DNA of 64,000 bases from Nocardioides nematodiphilus. Its GTDB lineage: Bacteria; Actinomycetota; Actinomycetes; Propionibacteriales; Nocardioidaceae. Each line of letters begins with the position of its first letter. The first letter of the stretch is position 1. Position numbers and translations under genes: made by a program. The stretch spans positions 1 to 64,000 of the forward strand of contig NZ_JAIWOY010000011.1 of the NCBI RefSeq assembly GCF_020216525.1. The letters run 5' to 3'. The notes under the pieces are model-generated. The model did no database searches. It saw nothing but the letters and a program-made list of their open reading frames with translations, and was not told the origin of the DNA. This document shows positions 8,063 to 16,450 of this stretch, piece by piece.

Positions 8063-8620
8063 ATGCGTCGCCTGCTCACGAGCCTGCTCGTCACCCTGCT
8101 GAGCGCCCTGGTGCTGCTCGGCGGCGGGGTGACGCAGCCGGCCGCGGCCGCGCAGTGCCTGTCCCCGACCGCCACCGTGCCGGAAGCGGTGGGCACCGCC
8201 GAGGCGGTCGTGACGGTGAAGATCCTCAAGCGGCTGCGGCCCGACGCGGGATCGGCCGCGCGCTACCGGGCGCGGGTGCTGACCGCGTTCAAGGGGAGCC
8301 CGCCGAGCAGCATCAAGGTGATGCCGCAGCCGAACAGCTGCCACCTGTCGGACTTCAGCGTCGGCACCACGTACCTGCTCTTCCTGCGCAGCCGCGCGCA
8401 GGACTGGCTGGCCCCCGCGGCCTTGCCGTCGTCCCACAACGTCGCGATGCTGCAGCCGCAGGTCGAGGCCGCGCTGGCTCCGCCGACGGTGACGTTCGGC
8501 AAGCCGTTGACCGGATCGCCCGCGCGTCTGCGTCGGGTCGCGGCACCGGGTGTCGCGCTGGTGATCATCGGGCTGCTCGGGCTGCTGTTCGTCCGCCGCT
8601 CGCCGCGCTCGCACGCCTGA
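8063..8620 (+). CDS. Secreted, C-terminally membrane-anchored hypothetical protein
   Basis: A 185-residue exported protein with no family I can name. Residues 1-31 form a Sec signal peptide (M-R-R-L-L-T, hydrophobic core, cleavage near A-A-A-A-Q). The mature part has two cysteines (after cleavage, and in P-N-S-C-H-L) that could form a disulphide. It contains a strand-rich block with A-V-V-T-V-K-I-L-K and T-Y-L-L-F-L-R, reminiscent of tissue-inhibitor-of-metalloproteinase-like (NTR) folds. It ends in one transmembrane helix (about 162-178) and R-R-S-P-R-S. It should be displayed outside the membrane. The NTR-like comparison is a guess from motif spacing. Confidence 0.7.
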   Translation: MRRLLTSLLVTLLSALVLLGGGVTQPAAAAQCLSPTATVPEAVGTAEAVVTVKILKRLRPDAGSAARYRARVLTAFKGSPPSSIKVMPQPNSCHLSDFSVGTTYLLFLRSRAQDWLAPAALPSSHNVAMLQPQVEAALAPPTVTFGKPLTGSPARLRRVAAPGVALVIIGLLGLLFVRRSPRSHA

Positions 8621-8635
8621 CCCGCTCCCGGGCAC

Positions 8636-9301
8636 TCAGTCGATCTCGGCATCCTCGAGCAGCTGGGCGGCACGGACCGCGGCCTCCAGCGCGAGGTCGA
8701 TCTCGTCGGCCTGCGGCGCATCCCGTACGGGATCGGGCTCGGTCGGCGCGCGCAGCACCTCGAGCTCGTCGCGGGTCACACCGCGAAGGTGCAGCAGGAC
8801 CAGCGGGTCCTGATCGATCAGGTCGGCGACCTGCACCAGGACCCCCAGCGCGTGCTCGCAGACCCCGCCGGTGCGGCTCATCCGCTGCCAGGTGGGGCAG
8901 CTGCAGGTGGCGACCAGCTCGCTGCTGTCGGGCACGATCGCGACGCCGGCCTCCTCGGCGTGCTCGGCCAGGTCGTCGGTCAGCCGGCCCGACAGGATCA
9001 CCGCGGCGCGCCCGCTCGCGACCACCACGAAGCCGGCGTGCTCGTCCACGCCCCAGACGGGGACGGTGATCGTGACCGTCCAGATCCCGGCCTCCTCGGC
9101 CACCCCGGCGGCCAGCCGGCCGGCGTCGACGACCAGGCCGCCGATCCGCCCGGAGCGGGCCAGGGCGCGGGCCTGGACGATCTGGGACTCGTCGTCGGCG
9201 AGCTCCTCGACGCCGCTCCAGAAGCCGCGCCCCCACCAGCTCTTCAGCTTGCGCAGGATCCGCTTGTGCGGCTCGGCGAGGAAGACCAGCGACCCGGTCA
9301 T
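8636..9301 (-). CDS. SWIM zinc-finger protein
   Basis: A 221-residue protein with a SWIM zinc motif near residues 145-170: T-C-S-C-P-T-W followed by G-V-C-E-H-A-L-G-V, giving the C-x-C...C-x-H ligands. SWIM domains bind DNA or proteins, and in bacteria they often sit beside SNF2 ATPases. Here the ATG overlaps the stop of the upstream SNF2 gene (ATGA at 9298-9301), so they are translationally coupled and likely form one complex. The N-terminal W-W-G-R-G-F-W-S-G motif is typical of this actinobacterial group. Role unknown, probably DNA-linked. Confidence 0.85.
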   Translation of the reverse strand: MTGSLVFLAEPHKRILRKLKSWWGRGFWSGVEELADDESQIVQARALARSGRIGGLVVDAGRLAAGVAEEAGIWTVTITVPVWGVDEHAGFVVVASGRAAVILSGRLTDDLAEHAEEAGVAIVPDSSELVATCSCPTWQRMSRTGGVCEHALGVLVQVADLIDQDPLVLLHLRGVTRDELEVLRAPTEPDPVRDAPQADEIDLALEAAVRAAQLLEDAEID

Positions 9302-12009
9302 CGCAGGCTCACCAGATCCCGCAGCTCATCGTCGCTCAGCTCGGTCAACGCCGCCTCGCCCTGGCCCAGGACGGCGTCGGCGAGCGCACGCTTGCGGCCG
9401 AGCAGCTCGGCGACCTTCTCCTCGACCGTGCCGCGGGTGACGAGCCGGTGCACCTGCACCGGCTTGGTCTGCCCGATTCGGTAGGCGCGGTCGGTGGCCT
9501 GGTCCTCGACGGCGGGGTTCCACCAGCGGTCCACGTGGACGACGTGGTCGGCACGGGTCAGGTTGAGCCCGACGCCCCCGGCCTTGAGCGACAGCAGGAA
9601 CACGGGCACCTCGCCGGCCTGGAAGCGCGCCACCATCCGCTCGCGCTCGCGCACCGGCGTGCCGCCGTGCAGGAACTGGTGCTCGACCCCGCTCGCCGCC
9701 CAGTGCGCCTCGAGCAGCCGCGCCATCGCGACGTACTGGGTGAAGACCAGCACCGCGCCGTCCTCGGCGATCACCGTCTCGAGCACCTCGTCGAGAAGGT
9801 CGATCTTCTGGCTGCGGCCGGCGAGCTTGCCCGTCGACTGCTTGAGGAACTGCGCGGGGTGGTTGCAGATCTGCTTGAGACCGGTCAGCAGCATCAGCAC
9901 CAGGCCGCGGCGCATGATCGGGTCGGCGCGCGCGATCCGCTCCATCGTGTCGCGGACGTACGCCTCGTAGAGCACCGTCTGCTCGCGGGTCAGCGACAGG
10001 ATGTGGTCGGTCTCGGTCTTCGGCGGCAGCTCCGGGGCGATGCCCGGATCGGCCTTGCGCCGGCGCAGCAGGAAGGGCGCGATCAGCGCGGCGAAGCGGG
10101 CGGTCATCGCCGGGTCGACGTTGGCCTCGATCTGGCTGGCCCACGCGCGCCGGAAGGCGAGCCGGCTGCCGAGCAGCCCGGGGACGCACCAGTCGAGGAT
10201 GGCCCAGAGCTCGGTCAGGTCGTTCTCCACCGGCGTGCCGGTGAGCGCGACCCGCGCGGTCGAGGGGATCGTACGGATGGCCTTGGCGGTGGCGGACGCG
10301 GCGTTCTTCAGGTGCTGGGCCTCGTCGGCGACGACGAGGTCCCACGGCACGGCGGCCAGCGCCGCGGCGTCGCGCCGCATCGTCCCGTACGTGGTCAGGA
10401 CGAACCCACCCTCCACCCCGGCGAGCTCCCGCTCGGTGCCGTGGAAGCGCCGCACGTCCGTGCCGGGCGCGAAGCGCGCGATCTCGGCCTCCCAGTTGCC
10501 CAGCAGACTCGCCGGGCAGACCACCAGCGTCGGCCCCCCGCCCCGCTGCAGGTGCAGCGCGATCAGCGTGATCGTCTTGCCCAGCCCCATGTCGTCGGCC
10601 AGACACCCTCCGAGACCGAGCTCGGTCAGTGCCGCCAGCCAGGTCAGGCCACGGCGCTGGTAGTCACGCAGGGACGCCTGCAGCGCCTCGGGGACCTCGA
10701 TCAGCGGAGCGTCGACGACACTCGCGACCCGATCGCGCAGCCTCCCGATGGAGGCGCCGACGAGGACCTGATCAAGATCGACGCCCCCGGCGGCGTCCGC
10801 GTCTGCGAGCTTCGCGGCGACCGCGTCGGGCAGCAGCCCGGTCAACGCGGTGGCGAGCGCCTCGGTGCCGGACACCTTCTTCAGCAGCCGCTTGCGGGCC
10901 TTCTTGGTCAGGCTCGGATGGACCACCGTCCACGAGCCGCGCAGCTTGAGCACCGGGGCGGCCGCGGCGGCGAGCTGCTCCATCTCGTCCTCGGTGAGCT
11001 CCGAGCCGTCGACGGCGAGCTGCCAGCGGAAGGCGCACGTCTGCTCGGCCCCGAAGAGGCTGTCCTGCATCAGGTCCTCATGACCGCCCTGCCCGGAGCG
11101 GTCGACCACGACCCGCGCGGTCAGCTCGCCCGACAGCGAGCGCGGCCAGAGCACGTCGACGCCGATCGCGCGCAGTGCCTCGACGCCGTCCTCCAGCAGC
11201 CCCGCGAGCTCGTCGCCGTCGAGGGTGATCTCGTCGGGGACCGGCAGGTCGACCAGCCGCCACAGCACCGGCCACGCCTCGGCCGCGGCTCGCAGCGCGA
11301 CATTCGCGTGCGTCCGCGCCCGGTCGCCGAACCCGTGCTCCTCCCAGGTCTCGCGCCACAGCCGGTCGACGTCGACGACGTGCAGCGGGTCGGCCACGTC
11401 GTGGGCCTGCGGGACCAGCCGGATCGAGCCGCCGACCAGCTCCTCCTCGTCAGCCTCGACGCGCAGCGAGATCGTCACCCGCTGGGGCAGCTTGGCCCCC
11501 GCGGGCGCGGAGACGTGTCGCGCCAGCCGCGCCTTGAGCCGGTCCTGGAAGGGCGTCTCGAGCGCCACCGCGGGCCGCGTCACGACCGTACGGGCGCTGC
11601 GCGCCACCGGCGCCGCGCGCGGCATCGCATCGGCCACGGCGTCGAGCACGCCGCGCACGGTCTCCTCGGCGGCGATCGCGTCCACGCCCTCGTACGCGCG
11701 CGCCTCGGCCAGCAAGGCGACCCGCTCGGCGTCCTCGCCGGAGACGACCGCGCGCCACGACGGCACCTCGCCCTCGGCGGGCTCGATCCGGCCGGCGGCG
11801 ACGAGCCGCAGCCCGAGCACGACCGAGCCGACGAGCAACGCGACCGAGGGGTGCAGGTCCTCGCGCCGATGCGCCTTGCTGAGCACCGGGATCGCGGCGG
11901 TGATCGGCAGCGCGACCGTCACCCGCCCGCCCAGCTCCACCACGCTCTCGCGCGCCGGCGTCGCCGGTCGGAAGACCGCCGCGTCGGTGAGGGAGTAGAG
12001 GGCGCTCAT
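9298..12009 (-). CDS. SNF2-family DEAD/DEAH-like ATPase
   Basis: A 903-residue Swi2/Snf2 ATPase. The helicase core occupies about residues 450-900: motif I D-D-M-G-L-G-K-T-I-T, motif II A-D-E-A-Q-H-L-K-N, motif III T-G-T-P-V-E-N, and motif VI D-R-A-Y-R-I-G-Q. The N-terminal 450 residues are the bacterial SNF2-associated region. Such proteins translocate on double-stranded DNA and remodel protein-DNA complexes; E. coli RapA is a distant relative. The ATG at 12009 is six bases after a TAGGTT box. Cotranscribed with the SWIM gene. A second, diverged SNF2 ATPase lies at 35794-38772. Confidence 0.93.
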   Translation of the reverse strand: MSALYSLTDAAVFRPATPARESVVELGGRVTVALPITAAIPVLSKAHRREDLHPSVALLVGSVVLGLRLVAAGRIEPAEGEVPSWRAVVSGEDAERVALLAEARAYEGVDAIAAEETVRGVLDAVADAMPRAAPVARSARTVVTRPAVALETPFQDRLKARLARHVSAPAGAKLPQRVTISLRVEADEEELVGGSIRLVPQAHDVADPLHVVDVDRLWRETWEEHGFGDRARTHANVALRAAAEAWPVLWRLVDLPVPDEITLDGDELAGLLEDGVEALRAIGVDVLWPRSLSGELTARVVVDRSGQGGHEDLMQDSLFGAEQTCAFRWQLAVDGSELTEDEMEQLAAAAAPVLKLRGSWTVVHPSLTKKARKRLLKKVSGTEALATALTGLLPDAVAAKLADADAAGGVDLDQVLVGASIGRLRDRVASVVDAPLIEVPEALQASLRDYQRRGLTWLAALTELGLGGCLADDMGLGKTITLIALHLQRGGGPTLVVCPASLLGNWEAEIARFAPGTDVRRFHGTERELAGVEGGFVLTTYGTMRRDAAALAAVPWDLVVADEAQHLKNAASATAKAIRTIPSTARVALTGTPVENDLTELWAILDWCVPGLLGSRLAFRRAWASQIEANVDPAMTARFAALIAPFLLRRRKADPGIAPELPPKTETDHILSLTREQTVLYEAYVRDTMERIARADPIMRRGLVLMLLTGLKQICNHPAQFLKQSTGKLAGRSQKIDLLDEVLETVIAEDGAVLVFTQYVAMARLLEAHWAASGVEHQFLHGGTPVRERERMVARFQAGEVPVFLLSLKAGGVGLNLTRADHVVHVDRWWNPAVEDQATDRAYRIGQTKPVQVHRLVTRGTVEEKVAELLGRKRALADAVLGQGEAALTELSDDELRDLVSLR

Positions 12010-12015
12010 GGAGCG

Positions 12016-12021
12016 AACCTA
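12016..12021 (-). promoter_or_regulatory. -10 box TAGGTT of the SNF2-SWIM operon
   Basis: TAGGTT six bases before the ATG at 12009 indicates a leaderless message. Confidence 0.5.
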
Positions 12022-12054
12022 GACGAGGACACCGACACTCTCAGGATCCGTGAT

Positions 12055-12060
12055 TACTCT
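12055..12060 (+). promoter_or_regulatory. -10 box TACTCT of the glutathione peroxidase gene
   Basis: TACTCT six bases before the GTG at 12067 supports that start. Confidence 0.45.
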
Positions 12061-12066
12061 CAGGGG

Positions 12067-12552
12067 GTGAGCATCCTCGACGCCTCCATCGCCCGCCTTG
12101 ACGGGACCCCCTCCACCCTGGGCGAGCTGACCGGTGGCCGGCCCGCGCTGCTGGTCAACGTGGCCTCCAAGTGCGGTCTGACCCCGCAGTACGCCGGGCT
12201 CGAGCGGATCGCCGAGTCCCAGCCCGGGCTCGCGGTGGTCGGCTTCCCGTGCAACCAGTTCATGGGCCAGGAGCCGGGCACCTCGGAGGAGATCGCCGAG
12301 TTCTGCTCCGCCACGTACGGCGTGACCTTCCCGCTCAGCGAGAAGATCGAGGTCAACGGCGAGGGCCGGCACGCGATCTACGACGAGCTCACCCGCGCGC
12401 CGGAGGCCGAGACCGGCCAGGCCGGCGACATCACCTGGAACTTCGAGAAGTTCCTCGTCGACGCCGACGGCACGGTGGTGCAGCGCTTCGGACCGCGCAC
12501 CGAGCCCGAGGACCCGCGCGTCCTCAAGGCGATCGCCTCGCTCGTCGGCTGA
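12067..12552 (+). CDS. Glutathione peroxidase family thiol peroxidase (Cys type)
   Basis: A 161-residue GPx-fold peroxidase. The peroxidatic residue is cysteine, in N-V-A-S-K-C-G-L-T-P-Q-Y; the other tetrad members are in F-P-C-N-Q-F and W-N-F-E-K-F. The C of F-P-C-N-Q is the usual conserved, non-resolving cysteine. Actinobacteria generally lack glutathione, so the electron donor is more likely thioredoxin (trxA lies at 49633) or mycothiol; this is inference. The GTG start is fixed by the leaderless promoter. It diverges from the SNF2 operon, and a secreted peptidase follows 35 bases downstream. Confidence 0.92.
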   Translation: MSILDASIARLDGTPSTLGELTGGRPALLVNVASKCGLTPQYAGLERIAESQPGLAVVGFPCNQFMGQEPGTSEEIAEFCSATYGVTFPLSEKIEVNGEGRHAIYDELTRAPEAETGQAGDITWNFEKFLVDADGTVVQRFGPRTEPEDPRVLKAIASLVG

Positions 12553-12587
12553 CCCCTCCTCACACATCTCGGACGAACTTCCTCCAC

Positions 12588-14255
12588 ATGCTCGACACCC
12601 TCCGGACGAGGGCCCTGTCCGTCGGCGCGCTCGCGCTGGCGGCCGCCCTCCTCGTCGTCCCTGCCCCGGTGGTCGCCGCCGGCACCGCCGCTCCCTCGAC
12701 GTGCGCGGATGTCGCAGTCCAGCCGGGTCAGGTGCACTGCTTCATCCGCGTGAGCGCCCCGCGATCTCCATCCGCCTCCGGGATGCGGGCGTTCGCCACG
12801 ACGGCTTCGCCGGGCGGATGGGGCCCGCAGGACATCGCGGCGATGTACGACCTCCCGGCGATCCCCGCCACGGTGCCCGTCGGCACCGGACCGACCGTGG
12901 CGGTGATCGAGGCGGACCACACCTCGACCATCGCGAGCGATCTCGCCGCCTATCGCAGCGCGTACGGCCTCGGCACGTGCGGCACCGCCGACGGCTGCCT
13001 GACGATCGTCGGCCAGGACGGCTCGCGCAGGGTGCCGAGCCGCAGGGCCTCCCTCGACCAGTGGGACTGGGAGACGATCATGGACGTCGAGGCCGTGGCG
13101 GCCTCGTGCCCGGCCTGCAGGATCGTGGTCGTGGAGGCCGACTCCACCTACAGCAACGACACCGACGAGGCCACCAAGACCGCAGCCACGCTCGCCGACT
13201 ACGTCTCCATGTCGTGGGGCACCAGCGACGACGGCTTCACCAGCGACGACCTGACGTCCACCGAGGGCATCTTCAACGACTACCCGGGCGTCACCTTCGT
13301 CGCCGCCACGGGGGACCTCGGCTGGGCGACGAACGACCCGACCGACGGTGTGACGTGCGGGCTCGCCGCCACCGTCGGCGCCGGCGACACCCACTCGTGC
13401 ACCAACTATCCGGCCAGCTCACCACACGTCGTCGCTGCCGGCGGCACGGTCGCGTCCTACGACGGCGCAGCCTGGACGCAACAGGCCTGGGGCGACTCGG
13501 ACGACCCGACGCAGTCGTTCGCCCCCAACGCCGGCGGCTCCTCCTCGGGCTGCTCCGGCTGGGCCACGATGCCCACGTTCCAGGCCGTGAACGCCAACGC
13601 CAGGGCGGCCTGCGGCAACACCCGCGCCACCGCCGACATCTCAGCCCTTGCCGACGGGTTCGCGATGTACCACTCGGGCTACAGCGGCGGTCCCTGGTAT
13701 CCCTCCGGCGGCACCTCACTGTCCGCTCCGCTGATCGCCGGGATGTACGCCCAGGCGGGCAATCACACGCGCCCCTTCGACATCTACGCGCGTGCGAAGG
13801 CTGACGCGGCGGCGTTCATCGACGTGACCGCCGGCACGCCCGCGCGGGGCTGTCCTGCCACTGATGCGCTGCACCTGTGCAGCGCCGGCCCCGGCTGGGA
13901 CGGCCCGACGGGTCTCGGCACGCCGCGCGGCCTGGCCAGCCTGATGCCGTACGCCGCGAAGCGCACGTCCTCGCCGGTCAGCGCCACGCTCTCCCCGGTG
14001 AGCCACCGCGGCCTGGTGAGGATCCGTGGCAAGGCGCGCGTGCGACGCACCCTGCGCGCCTCGTACGGGACCTTCACGCCGGGCTCGCGCGTGACGGTGA
14101 CCTGGCTGGTCGACGGGCACCCGGTGGCCGCGGGCGCGCGGCTGCGGGTCAGGCGCGGCTGGCGTCACCACCGGATCCGGTACATCGTCAACGCGACGGC
14201 CGCCGGGCACGCGCCCGTGACCTTCACCTCGTCCGCGGTGCGCATCCGCCGCTGA
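12588..14255 (+). CDS. Secreted S53 family (sedolisin-like) serine-carboxyl peptidase
   Basis: A 555-residue exported peptidase. Residues 1-31 are a signal peptide ending near V-V-A-A-G. The S53 core runs from about residue 85 to 450. The Glu/Asp pair is in W-D-W-E-T-I-M-D-V-E-A-V, the oxyanion region near A-A-T-G-D-L-G-W, and the nucleophile in G-G-T-S-L-S-A-P-L-I-A-G. No large pro-domain precedes the core; only about 50 residues lie between signal and catalytic part, whereas classic sedolisins carry about 180, so this looks like the propeptide-poor group. The last 95 residues form a basic beta-rich domain. Sedolisins work best at acid pH. Confidence 0.88.
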   Translation: MLDTLRTRALSVGALALAAALLVVPAPVVAAGTAAPSTCADVAVQPGQVHCFIRVSAPRSPSASGMRAFATTASPGGWGPQDIAAMYDLPAIPATVPVGTGPTVAVIEADHTSTIASDLAAYRSAYGLGTCGTADGCLTIVGQDGSRRVPSRRASLDQWDWETIMDVEAVAASCPACRIVVVEADSTYSNDTDEATKTAATLADYVSMSWGTSDDGFTSDDLTSTEGIFNDYPGVTFVAATGDLGWATNDPTDGVTCGLAATVGAGDTHSCTNYPASSPHVVAAGGTVASYDGAAWTQQAWGDSDDPTQSFAPNAGGSSSGCSGWATMPTFQAVNANARAACGNTRATADISALADGFAMYHSGYSGGPWYPSGGTSLSAPLIAGMYAQAGNHTRPFDIYARAKADAAAFIDVTAGTPARGCPATDALHLCSAGPGWDGPTGLGTPRGLASLMPYAAKRTSSPVSATLSPVSHRGLVRIRGKARVRRTLRASYGTFTPGSRVTVTWLVDGHPVAAGARLRVRRGWRHHRIRYIVNATAAGHAPVTFTSSAVRIRR

Positions 14256-14392
14256 TCCGAATGGGACTGATACCTCGGCGAGGATCGGGTACGGGAGTCA
14301 GGGTAAAGAGCCGCGACGCTTCATGGGGACGCTGACGGCCTCTCCTGATCGCCACGCGGGTACGTCAACCGATTCTCGGAGGTAGACACCCG
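14256..14392 (+). other. Leader region of the TSP3/Ig-like gene
   Basis: A 137-base intergenic leader. It ends in GGAGG seven to eleven bases before the ATG at 14393, a good ribosome binding site. The middle carries CAGGGTAAAG and GGGGACGC followed by GGCCTC, words that recall a c-di-GMP-I (GEMM) aptamer, but a complete fold is not evident. Treat as an unexplained leader. Confidence 0.35.
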
Positions 14393-16315
14393 ATGCACGC
14401 TCCTTCTACACGCTCACTACGAGCCCTGATCTCGATCTCCGCCCTGGCCCTGACCTCGGCCGCGCCGCTGGTCACCTCGGCCGCCCACGCGGACACTCCG
14501 CAGGCCCACGCCCGGGCGCACTCGCACCACCGCTTCCATGACCGCGACCACGACGGTCTGCCCAACGGCTGGGAGAAGCGCCACGGCCTCAACCCCAACC
14601 GCGCCAACGGCAAGGCCGACGCGGACCACGACGGGCTGACGAACCGCCAGGAGTACAAGAAGGGCCTGAACCCGAAGGCCGGCGACTCCGACCACGACGG
14701 TCTCAAGGACGGTCGCGAGGTGAAGCTGGGGACGAATCCCCGGTCCGCCGACACGGATCACGACGGCCTCAAGGACGGCCGCGAGGTCCAGCTGGGCACC
14801 AGCCCGAAGAGCGCCGACTCCGACCACGACGGGTTGAAGGACGGCGACGAGGTCACCAAGTACAAGAGCGACCCGACGAAGAGCGACTCGGACGGTGACG
14901 GAGTCAAGGACGGCACCGAGGTCACCGCGGGCACCGACCCGACGAAGCCGCCGACCACGACGACCCCTCCGGGCGACGGCGGGGGTACGACCACGCCTCC
15001 GGGTGACGGTGGCGGCACGACCACGCCTCCGGGCGACGGTGGCGGCACCGGCGGCACCGGGGGTGGGGGCGTCGTCACGCCGAGCCTTGCCATCACCAGC
15101 CCGGGCACCGACGCCGTCACGACGGCCCGTCCCACGTTCAAGGGCACCGGCAAGCCGGGCGCGGACATCACCGTCAACGTGACCGCTTCAACGCCCGTCA
15201 CGGTGAACCAACCGTCGTCCGGCGAGGTGGCCGGCGCTCTGAGCGACATCTCGCCTGTCCAGACCACGCCAGTCCTTACCCTGCAGACGATCGTGCACGA
15301 CGACGGGAAGTGGGAGGTCCAGGGCGGGCCTGGTGACGCCCTCAACACGGGCGACTACACCGCCACCGCCACCCAGACCACCAGCGGAGGTGCGAGCACG
15401 ACGACGGACGCCGTGCAGTTCAAGGTCGACGCCGACGTTCCGGGCGTTCTCACCATCGACGACTCGGTCAGCGGCCCGACGAACAACGCTCGCCCGCTGA
15501 TCAGCGGCGACGGTGCCGAGGCTGGTGCCACCGTGACCGTCACAGAGGAAGACACCGCTCTTGGAAATGCCGAGATCAGCGCGGACGGCCACTGGGTCTT
15601 CACCCCGAGCGAGGACTTCACCGCGGGTCCGCACACCCTCACCGTCACCCAGACCGACAAGGCGGGCAACACCAGCGAGGCCGCGACGGTCACGTTCACC
15701 GTCGACACGGCGGCTCCGCAACCGCCGACCATCGGGCAGGTCAGCGACATCGGGGTGGGCGGCAACACCACGCCGCCCATCAACGGCAGCGTCGCCGAGG
15801 ACGGCGACACCGTCACGGTGACCCTTCACCGGGCGGGCACCACGAGCGACAACGACCAGTCGTTCACACCTGCGGTCACCAACGGCACGTGGCAGGTGAC
15901 GCCCACCGCGCTGGCGGACGGCGAGTACACGGTCACGGCCACGGAGTCGGACGCGGCGGGCAACACCAGCGAGGCGTCGAAGACCTTCACCGTCGACACC
16001 CAGGCGCCCGCGGCACCGAGCATCGCCTCGCCTGAGGACGACAGCACGGTCACGGAGACCACGCCCACCATCTCCGGCACCGGTGCCGGAGACCGTGATC
16101 TCGTCGTCACGCTCACGGGCTCGGACGACACCTCGATCCCGCTCGAGCCCCCGACCGTCGAGGAGGGCGGTGCCTGGAGCGTCACGCCGAGCGAGCCGCT
16201 GGCTGACGGTACGTACACCGTCACGGTCAGCCAGACGGACGCCGTCGGCAACGCCAGCACGGAGTCGACGAGCACCTTCACCGTCGACGCCGGTCAGGTG
16301 ATCCCCGGCGCCTGA
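14393..16315 (+). CDS. Secreted TSP3-repeat and Ig-like repeat surface protein
   Basis: A 640-residue exported protein. A signal peptide (about 1-33, ending A-A-H-A-D) is followed by six thrombospondin type-3-like calcium loops of about 19 residues with the pattern D-x-D-H-D-G-L-K-D-G-x-E-V. Next is a Pro/Gly/Thr linker made of three P-P-G-D-G-G-G-T-T-T units. Four bacterial Ig-like domains (about residues 225-635) follow, each ending in T-F-T-V-D. The calcium loops probably stiffen a stalk and the Ig domains extend from the surface. There is no LPxTG or C-terminal membrane helix, so attachment is non-covalent or it is released. A long hairpin terminator follows. Confidence 0.85.
   Translation: MHAPSTRSLRALISISALALTSAAPLVTSAAHADTPQAHARAHSHHRFHDRDHDGLPNGWEKRHGLNPNRANGKADADHDGLTNRQEYKKGLNPKAGDSDHDGLKDGREVKLGTNPRSADTDHDGLKDGREVQLGTSPKSADSDHDGLKDGDEVTKYKSDPTKSDSDGDGVKDGTEVTAGTDPTKPPTTTTPPGDGGGTTTPPGDGGGTTTPPGDGGGTGGTGGGGVVTPSLAITSPGTDAVTTARPTFKGTGKPGADITVNVTASTPVTVNQPSSGEVAGALSDISPVQTTPVLTLQTIVHDDGKWEVQGGPGDALNTGDYTATATQTTSGGASTTTDAVQFKVDADVPGVLTIDDSVSGPTNNARPLISGDGAEAGATVTVTEEDTALGNAEISADGHWVFTPSEDFTAGPHTLTVTQTDKAGNTSEAATVTFTVDTAAPQPPTIGQVSDIGVGGNTTPPINGSVAEDGDTVTVTLHRAGTTSDNDQSFTPAVTNGTWQVTPTALADGEYTVTATESDAAGNTSEASKTFTVDTQAPAAPSIASPEDDSTVTETTPTISGTGAGDRDLVVTLTGSDDTSIPLEPPTVEEGGAWSVTPSEPLADGTYTVTVSQTDAVGNASTESTSTFTVDAGQVIPGA
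14967..15056 (+). repeat. Three tandem 30-bp units coding a PPGDGGGTTT linker
   Basis: Three in-frame units of about 30 bases starting CCTCCGGGYGACGGYGG. They are likely to change copy number by slippage, which would lengthen or shorten the linker between the calcium loops and the Ig domains. Confidence 0.75.
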
Positions 16316-16335
16316 TCGACCGTAGGAACTGAACA

Positions 16336-16378
16336 ACAGCCAGCCCGGCGGCCGCGCGAGCGGTCGCCGGGCGGCTGT
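16336..16378 (+). terminator. Hairpin terminator after the TSP3/Ig gene
   Basis: ACAGCC (16336-16341) pairs with GGCTGT (16373-16378) and CCCGGCG (16344-16350) with CGCCGGG (16365-16371). There is no U-tract, as is common in high-G+C actinobacteria. Confidence 0.7.
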
Positions 16379-16438
16379 GTGAGAGCGATCACGAACAGGT
16401 CGACGTTTAATGAATCGAAGACTGTCGGTGGTCCCACC

Positions 16439-16444
16439 TAGGCT
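16439..16444 (+). promoter_or_regulatory. -10 box TAGGCT of the MFS gene
   Basis: TAGGCT lies six bases before the GTG at 16451, fixing that start. Confidence 0.5.
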
Positions 16445-16450
16445 CTTCCG

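Noticed and set aside
9448..12066. Long plus-strand frame running into the glutathione peroxidase gene
   Set aside because: Only the last 161 codons resemble a protein family; the rest mirrors the SNF2 helicase. The gpx GTG at 12067 has its own -10 box.
14290..14375. c-di-GMP-I (GEMM) riboswitch upstream of the TSP3/Ig gene
   Set aside because: CAGGGTAAAG and GGGGACGC...GGCCTC resemble GEMM words, but the conserved central A-run and second-stem receptor are not present in order. An Infernal scan would settle it.
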